Assembly: GCA_003216835.1 (NCBI GenBank)
Contig: QCIF01000011.1
Location: 1-42,158, forward strand
Length of the DNA stretch: 42,158 nt
From: Prochlorococcus sp. AG-402-K10
Lineage (GTDB): Bacteria > Cyanobacteriota > Cyanobacteriia > PCC-6307 > Cyanobiaceae
Direction: 5' to 3'
Numbering within the stretch: position 1 is the stretch's first letter; the number at the start of each line of letters is the position of its first letter. Below the pieces are notes generated by a model. It saw only the letters and a list, made by a program, of their open reading frames with translations. It did not search any database and was not told the origin of the DNA. The translations under genes and the position numbers were made by a program. Positions 37,357 to 42,158 of this stretch are shown piece after piece.

Positions 37357-38721
37357 TTGCCAAGCAAAAATAAGTCATATCTTAAATCTGAGAGTTTAAA
37401 GATTGTTGGCCATGGGAAATTAAAAGGAAGTATTGAAATAAGTGGTGCGAAGAATTCAGCTTTAGTATTATTGGCTGCATCATTACTCACAAACGAAAAA
37501 ATTATCCTAGAGAATGTTCCTTGGCTCACAGATATTGAAAAGATGATAAATATCTTAACGAATTTAGGCGTTAAATTAGTAAATAAAAATAATAAAATAG
37601 AGATTGATTCAAGAAATATTTCTATTAAAGAACTACCATTTGAATTAGTGAATGGCTTAAGAGCTAGTTTCTTCTGTATTGGAGCATTATTAGCTAAATT
37701 TGGAGAAGTACAAATACCTTTACCAGGTGGCTGCAATATTGGTTTAAGACCGATAGATGAGCACATTAATGGTCTTAAAAAATTAGGTGCTGAAATTATT
37801 ATTGAGGAAGGAATTGTTAAAGCAAAGCTAAAGAGGGAAAGGGAAAAACTATATGGAACTAATATAAAATTAACGTGCCCAAGTGTAGGAGCTACTGAAA
37901 CTTTAATAATGGCGGCCTCCTTAGCACAAGGTAGAACTGTTATACAGAATGCCGCCAGAGAACCTGAAGTTCAGGATTTATGCCAAATGCTTAAAAAAAT
38001 GGGGGCAAAAATTTACGATTCAGGAAAAGAAACAATAATTATTGATGGTGTTAATGAACTTCATGGATGTACTCATAAAGTAATTCCAGATAGAATAGAA
38101 GCTGGAACTTTTTTAATAGCAGCTGCGGCAACTTCTTCTTCCATAACAATTTCTCCTGTAATTCCTAATCATCTTGAAGCTGTAATACATAAGCTTAGAG
38201 AGACTGGAAGTCTAATTATGATTAGAGATAATTCAATTACAATCTATGGTAAAGCAATAAAAGCAGTAGATATTGAAACGGCTCCTTTCCCAGGTTTCCC
38301 TACTGACTTGCAAGCCCCATTCACGGCATTAATGACTATTGCAAATGGAGAATCAAAGATAACTGAAACAATTTTTGAAAACAGAATGAATCACATTCAT
38401 TTATTAAATAAAATGGGAGCTTGTATTAAATTAGATCAAAACACAGCTCATATAAAAGGGGTTCAGAATCTTAATGGTATGGATTTAGTCGGTTCCGATT
38501 TGAGATCATCAGCTGCATTAATAATTGCTGCCATTATGGCTAAAAGTACAAGTAGAATTTTTGGATTAGAGCATTTAGATAGAGGTTATGAAAATTTTGA
38601 ATCAAAACTTTCTAGATTAGGTATTGAGATAAAAAGAGAATTCCATAAAAAAATACTTATTGAAAAAGAATATAAATTAGATTCACAGGTAATAAAGACT
38701 TCAGAATTTAAAGCTGCATAA
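37357..38721 (+). CDS. murA: UDP-N-acetylglucosamine 1-carboxyvinyltransferase
   Basis: First committed step of peptidoglycan synthesis; target of fosfomycin. The 454 residues show GSIEISGAKNSALVLLAA (partly quoted, about 22), the catalytic cysteine in LPGGCNIGLRPIDEHI (about 128), and ITETIFENR with SDLRSSAALIIAA near the end. The Cys is present, so fosfomycin sensitivity would be expected. The start TTG 37357 is the first canonical codon after a stop in frame. A tRNA-Leu gene follows 89 bases later. Confidence 0.96.
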   Translation: MPSKNKSYLKSESLKIVGHGKLKGSIEISGAKNSALVLLAASLLTNEKIILENVPWLTDIEKMINILTNLGVKLVNKNNKIEIDSRNISIKELPFELVNGLRASFFCIGALLAKFGEVQIPLPGGCNIGLRPIDEHINGLKKLGAEIIIEEGIVKAKLKREREKLYGTNIKLTCPSVGATETLIMAASLAQGRTVIQNAAREPEVQDLCQMLKKMGAKIYDSGKETIIIDGVNELHGCTHKVIPDRIEAGTFLIAAAATSSSITISPVIPNHLEAVIHKLRETGSLIMIRDNSITIYGKAIKAVDIETAPFPGFPTDLQAPFTALMTIANGESKITETIFENRMNHIHLLNKMGACIKLDQNTAHIKGVQNLNGMDLVGSDLRSSAALIIAAIMAKSTSRIFGLEHLDRGYENFESKLSRLGIEIKREFHKKILIEKEYKLDSQVIKTSEFKAA

Positions 38722-38775
38722 AAATCTTTTCAGACTGCGAAAAGCAAAGCAAGTAGTCAATAGAATATTTTTTGT

Positions 38776-38781
38776 TATACT
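38776..38781 (+). promoter_or_regulatory. Possible -10 element of the tRNA-Leu promoter
   Basis: TATACT lies 29 bases upstream of the tRNA start, with a weak -35 candidate TAGTCA 16 bases further upstream. The placement would give a short tRNA leader. Weak evidence from position and sequence only. Confidence 0.35.
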
Positions 38782-38810
38782 ATAAAAGTTCTTTATTCTT
38801 GAAAAGCCTT

Positions 38811-38892
38811 GGGAGCGTGGTGGAATTGGTAGACGCACCGCACTCAAAATGCGGCACCTTCGGGTATGTCGGTTCAAGTCCGACCGCTCCCA
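38811..38892 (+). tRNA. tRNA-Leu (anticodon CAA)
   Basis: An 82-base class II tRNA. The acceptor stem GGGAGCG pairs with CGCTCCC, followed by discriminator A. The anticodon stem CCGCA/TGCGG encloses the loop CTCAAAA with anticodon CAA. The long variable arm includes CACCTTCGGGTATG, and the T arm is GTCGG-TTCAAGT-CCGAC. CCA is not encoded. The argD ATG begins only 5 bases after the tRNA end. Confidence 0.97.
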
Positions 38893-38897
38893 CTTTA

Positions 38898-40073
38898 ATG
38901 AATACTTATAGTAGGTTCGACATATCCTTCCAAAGAGGAAAAGGTTGTTGGCTTTGGGACAAGACAGGTAAAAAGTATCTAGATGCAGTAGCTGGTATAG
39001 CAACATGCAGTCTCGGGCATAGCGATAAAGTATTGAGAAGAAAGTTATCCGATCAATTAAAAAAGATACAACATATTTCAAATCTCTATAAAATTGAAGA
39101 GCAAGAACATTTAAGTCAATGGCTTACTAAAAACAGTTGTGCAGAAAGCGTTTTTTTCTGCAATAGTGGTGCCGAAGCAAATGAATCAGCAATTAAATTA
39201 ATTAAAAAATACGGGAATTCAGTAAATCAAGGTGAAGAATCCATTATTCTTGCCGCTGAATCCAGCTTTCATGGCAGAACACTTGCAACTTTAAGTGCAA
39301 CCGGTCAACCAAAATACCAAAAAGGTTTCGAGCCAATGGTCAAAGGGTTCAAATTTTTCAAATATAATGACATCGATTCAGTAAAAGAGATTGTCGAAGA
39401 ATGTGAGAATAATAGTCAAAAAGTTTCTGGAGTTCTAATTGAACCAATACAAGGCGAAGGAGGAGTGATCCCTGGAAATAAAATATTTTTTCAACAACTA
39501 AGAGCAATATGTGACGCATACAATGCTCTTTTGATTTTTGATGAAGTCCAAAGCGGAGTAGGAAGAACCGGGAGAATGTGGGGTTATGAGAATCTTGAAA
39601 TTGAACCTGATGGATTCACCCTGGCTAAAGGATTAGGAGGGGGGCATCCAATTGGCGCATTATTAGTAAAAGAAAAAGCTAATATTTTTTCTCCTGGAGA
39701 TCATGCAAGTACTTTTGGAGGTAATCCATTCGCCTGCAAGGCAGCTTTGACAGTCTTGGAAGAAATCTCAAAAAGAAATATTATTAATAATGTTTTATTA
39801 AGAGGAGATCAGCTAAGTGCTGGATTTGAAGAATTGTCAAAAAAATTTCCAAATATTATTAGAGGGAAAAGAGGTTTAGGTTTAATACAAGGTCTTGTTA
39901 TCAATGAAGAATATGCTGATGCAAAAAAAATTACATTAAAAGCTTTTGAAAAGGGATTACTTGTAGTTCCAGCAGGAGGTAATGTTGTAAGGATTGTTCC
40001 TCCATTAGTTATATCCCGCAGAGAAGTACAAATCCTTTTAGATAAGCTAAATTCAATTTTTGAAGAAATATAA
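38898..40073 (+). CDS. argD: Acetylornithine aminotransferase
   Basis: PLP-dependent aminotransferase of arginine biosynthesis. The open frame extends upstream through tRNA-Leu, so I take ATG 38898, giving MNTYSRFDISFQRGKGCWLW, 391 residues, the usual size. Motifs: FCNSGAEANESAIKL, ESSFHGRTLATLSATGQPKYQ (partly quoted), the PLP aspartate in IFDEVQSGVGRTG (about 224), and the PLP lysine in TLAKGLGGGHPIGA. The start immediately follows the tRNA, so tRNA 3' processing would define the mRNA 5' end if co-transcribed. folC follows. Confidence 0.96.
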   Translation: MNTYSRFDISFQRGKGCWLWDKTGKKYLDAVAGIATCSLGHSDKVLRRKLSDQLKKIQHISNLYKIEEQEHLSQWLTKNSCAESVFFCNSGAEANESAIKLIKKYGNSVNQGEESIILAAESSFHGRTLATLSATGQPKYQKGFEPMVKGFKFFKYNDIDSVKEIVEECENNSQKVSGVLIEPIQGEGGVIPGNKIFFQQLRAICDAYNALLIFDEVQSGVGRTGRMWGYENLEIEPDGFTLAKGLGGGHPIGALLVKEKANIFSPGDHASTFGGNPFACKAALTVLEEISKRNIINNVLLRGDQLSAGFEELSKKFPNIIRGKRGLGLIQGLVINEEYADAKKITLKAFEKGLLVVPAGGNVVRIVPPLVISRREVQILLDKLNSIFEEI

Positions 40074-40085
40074 ATCCTTGAAATA

Positions 40086-41318
40086 TTGAAAAATTCAAAT
40101 CTAAGTAATTTTGAATTATTAACCCCCAAATATGAAAGGGATAATATTAAATTAGATTTATCTAGAATCAAAGAAGTTCTTAAAAAACTAGACAATCCCT
40201 GCCAAAATATACCTGCCATTCAAATTGTTGGAACCAATGGGAAAGGATCAATCGCGGCATATTTAGAAAGCATACTTTTTGAAGCTAAAAAGAATTTTGG
40301 TGTAACTACATCTCCTCATCTTCTTGATATATGTGAAAGGATTAGAGTTAATAAAAGAAATATTAACAAAACTGATTTTGAAACAATCTATAGATTAATA
40401 GAAAAAAATTTTTCAACATATGAATTAACTCCTTTTGAAAAAATTATTTGCTGCGCACTAAATTTTTTTGACAATGAAAAAGTTGAATTGCTCATTCTTG
40501 AAGCTGGCTTAGGGGGACGATTAGACGCAACAACAGCCCATAAATTAAGACCAATAATTGCTATTGGGAATATTGGCTTAGACCATAAAAAATTTCTTGG
40601 AGATACGATTGAAAAAATTGCCAAAGAAAAATTAGCAGTTATTGAAAAAAACTCAATTGTTGTCTCATGCAAACAAAACTGTCAAGTTGAAAATTTAATA
40701 ACCAAAAAAGTTGAAGAGGTTGGAGCAGAAATTATCTGGAAAGATTCAATTTCAAACAGCTATGAGCTTGGATTAAAAGGTATTTTCCAAAAGCAAAATG
40801 CTTCAGTCGCCGTTGGAGCAATTGAAGCTCTTAATAAGTTGGGATTTAATATTAAAGAAAAATATATATCTGAAGGTCTTAAAAAAACAACTTGGAAAGG
40901 AAGGCTAGAAATAATAAATTATTTAAACAAAAAAATTCTTGTAGATTGTGCTCATAATTATCCTGCGGCAAAAGCACTCTCTAATGAGCGAAGAAATTGG
41001 GAGAATGAAGAAGAAGGAATTTATTGGATTTTAGGTGTCCAAAAACAAAAAGATATGGACGCAATATTAAAAACACTGCTAAAGAAAAATGATCACTTAT
41101 TACTTGTGCCAGTTCCAAACCAACCTAGTTGGCAGTTAAAAGATCTCTCTCAAATTAAAGAAATTAACTTTCAAAACATAATTGAATTTGAGAAATTTGA
41201 ATTTGCCATTGAATATTTATTTGCCCTTAAAAAATGGCCACCTAATCATCCTGTTTTAACAGGTTCTATTTTTTTAGTAGCTGAATTTATTAAGTTTGCC
41301 AATAAACAGAAATGTTAA
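40086..41318 (+). CDS. folC: Bifunctional dihydrofolate/folylpolyglutamate synthase
   Basis: Adds glutamate to dihydropteroate and to folates. The 410 residues show the P-loop VGTNGKGSIAAYLES (about 47), SPHLLDICERIRVNKR, and LEAGLGGRLDATT (about 142), followed by the Mur-ligase C domain with DCAHNYPAAKAL. TTG 40086 is the first canonical start after the in-frame argD stop. It lies 12 bases after argD, so they are probably co-transcribed. It overlaps the oxidase gene on the other strand by 4 bases. Confidence 0.95.
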   Translation: MKNSNLSNFELLTPKYERDNIKLDLSRIKEVLKKLDNPCQNIPAIQIVGTNGKGSIAAYLESILFEAKKNFGVTTSPHLLDICERIRVNKRNINKTDFETIYRLIEKNFSTYELTPFEKIICCALNFFDNEKVELLILEAGLGGRLDATTAHKLRPIIAIGNIGLDHKKFLGDTIEKIAKEKLAVIEKNSIVVSCKQNCQVENLITKKVEEVGAEIIWKDSISNSYELGLKGIFQKQNASVAVGAIEALNKLGFNIKEKYISEGLKKTTWKGRLEIINYLNKKILVDCAHNYPAAKALSNERRNWENEEEGIYWILGVQKQKDMDAILKTLLKKNDHLLLVPVPNQPSWQLKDLSQIKEINFQNIIEFEKFEFAIEYLFALKKWPPNHPVLTGSIFLVAEFIKFANKQKC

Positions 41319-42158
41319 ATATTAAATTGTTCCTTTATTTCCCAACCCTCTAATTTTCCTGGATTTAATAGACCTTTAGGATCAAATTTTAGTTTCGCTT
41401 TTACTTGATTAGCGTCCACCACTCCTAAGCCTCCGCCTTCGACAGTTAAAACATGGGGATTAAAAATAAACGCACCAAGTTTCTTACAATCTTCTATTAT
41501 TTCATTTAATTCTTCTGCCCCATTCCACTTTAATAATGGCAAAGCAGCTAATCGCGGTGATCCTTGCTGAGCAACTGCCTCTAAATGCCAAAGCACTTTT
41601 TTACCCCATTTTTTTCTCAAGAAATTAATTAATTTTAGTTCATTATTAAGTGGCAAAAGCATCTGTAAATATGTCCAATTTTTATCCCTAGACCTCATAT
41701 GAAGAGTAGTATGATTCCAAACAACTTCAGAAATTCCATTAACGAGTTTTTCTTCTTCCCCAAGGAGTGTAGATTCAACTTTGTTTTTTTTACAAATTAG
41801 CTCTATCGTTTTTATTCCTCCAAGAGTAGATTGGATTAATATCTTGTGACTTCTAGATTTACTTTTAAACCATGTTGGCATTTGATCTACAATTTCTTCT
41901 TCAAGAATTGCTCCCAGTTTCAGATCAATTGCGGCGCTAGTAAGAGCTTTTAATATTTCTATTGTTTTTTCAAATTCAATACAGTCGATAACTATTGAAT
42001 ACCACTTACGTTTGATATCAGTAGCAAGTAATAAAGAAGTAATTATTCCATTAGTCCCATAAGCATGATTTAAAGGTTCGGATTCTTCAGCATCAAATTT
42101 TAATAATACAGGTTTTTCATTGATCGTCACTGCCTCTAAACCTATAAGATTCCCAGGA
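41315..42158 (-). CDS. FAD-linked oxidase (GlcD/GlcE-like), N-terminus cut by window edge
   Basis: C-terminal part of a FAD-dependent 2-hydroxy-acid oxidase-type flavoprotein. The frame stays open past GTG 42130 to the edge (PGNLIGLEAV), which matches the end of a PCMH FAD-binding domain, so the gene is partial at its 5' end. The C-terminal cap domain ends with KFDPKGLLNPGKL, a family signature, and GGGLGVVDANQVKAKLK precedes it. Whether it is GlcD, GlcE or another lactate/glycolate oxidase-type protein cannot be decided. Convergent with folC, overlapping 4 bases. Confidence 0.85.
   Translation of the reverse strand, partial: PGNLIGLEAVTINEKPVLLKFDAEESEPLNHAYGTNGIITSLLLATDIKRKWYSIVIDCIEFEKTIEILKALTSAAIDLKLGAILEEEIVDQMPTWFKSKSRSHKILIQSTLGGIKTIELICKKNKVESTLLGEEEKLVNGISEVVWNHTTLHMRSRDKNWTYLQMLLPLNNELKLINFLRKKWGKKVLWHLEAVAQQGSPRLAALPLLKWNGAEELNEIIEDCKKLGAFIFNPHVLTVEGGGLGVVDANQVKAKLKFDPKGLLNPGKLEGWEIKEQFNI

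Noticed and set aside
38728..38746. CTTTTC and GAAAAG with a 7-base loop after murA as a terminator.
   Set aside because: Only six pairs and no T-run follows; too weak in this composition.
38772..38897. The open frame of argD extends upstream through the tRNA-Leu gene, suggesting a longer ArgD.
   Set aside because: The extension is the tRNA sequence read as codons; the normal ArgD N-terminus begins at ATG 38898.
38701..39081. Minus-strand ORF of 126 codons over the murA-argD junction.
   Set aside because: It crosses the tRNA and argD in antisense and has no recognisable protein features.

Overview
The window looks like chromosomal DNA of a high-light-adapted Prochlorococcus or very close marine picocyanobacterium. 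It is strongly AT-rich, tightly packed with short intergenic gaps, and carries cyanobacterial markers: Ftn2/ARC6-type division protein, DUF3122 and DUF3611 proteins, a ThiE with the extra N-terminal domain, and a nickel superoxide dismutase with its maturation peptidase. I saw no CRISPR array, insertion sequence, rRNA or prophage. Assignments rest on motifs read by eye and on family knowledge; no search was run.

Layout. 1-5.4 kb: a minus-strand run of lexA (cut by the window edge, with a self-type SOS box), argF, ftsH, ribD, a DUF3122 protein and a small protein. 5.4-9.4 kb: cobL (plus strand), then a very AT-rich two-gene accessory cassette (a GT-C-like membrane glycosyltransferase and, divergent, a membrane protein with a winged-helix-like tail), closed by a decayed second copy of the cobL 3' end. 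9.4-15.5 kb: housekeeping and cofactor genes (nadK, pheS, surE, DUF3611, ribF, thiE-thiS) and two very small ORFs. 15.5-18.8 kb: a tightly coupled minus operon era, trmD-ispF (one fused ORF), a TIGR03792-like protein and larB. 18.8-25.2 kb: an unknown protein, a bidirectional terminator, BI-1 family protein, phoH-like, rpsP, ffh and ftn2. 25.3-32.3 kb: pdhA, a group 2 sigma factor, nnr, mnmA, lnt and an FKBP. 32.4-33.9 kb: nickel cluster sodN, sodX and a nickel-transporter-like gene. 34-42 kb: trpC, lpdA, a SpoU methyltransferase, murA, tRNA-Leu(CAA), argD, folC and a FAD-linked oxidase cut by the window edge.

Most of the window is core metabolism and information processing. Three points stand out. 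(1) The 6.7-9.4 kb cassette is bracketed by intact and decayed cobL 3' ends, which is a visible integration scar. (2) In two genes (sodX and the SpoU methyltransferase) conserved, probably essential sequence lies upstream of the first ATG/GTG/TTG, so initiation at ATT/ATC/ATA or an unusual mechanism is suggested. (3) TrmD and IspF are encoded as one continuous polypeptide. Where the longest open frame and the biology disagree (cobL, ffh, trpC, argD) I moved the start and say why.
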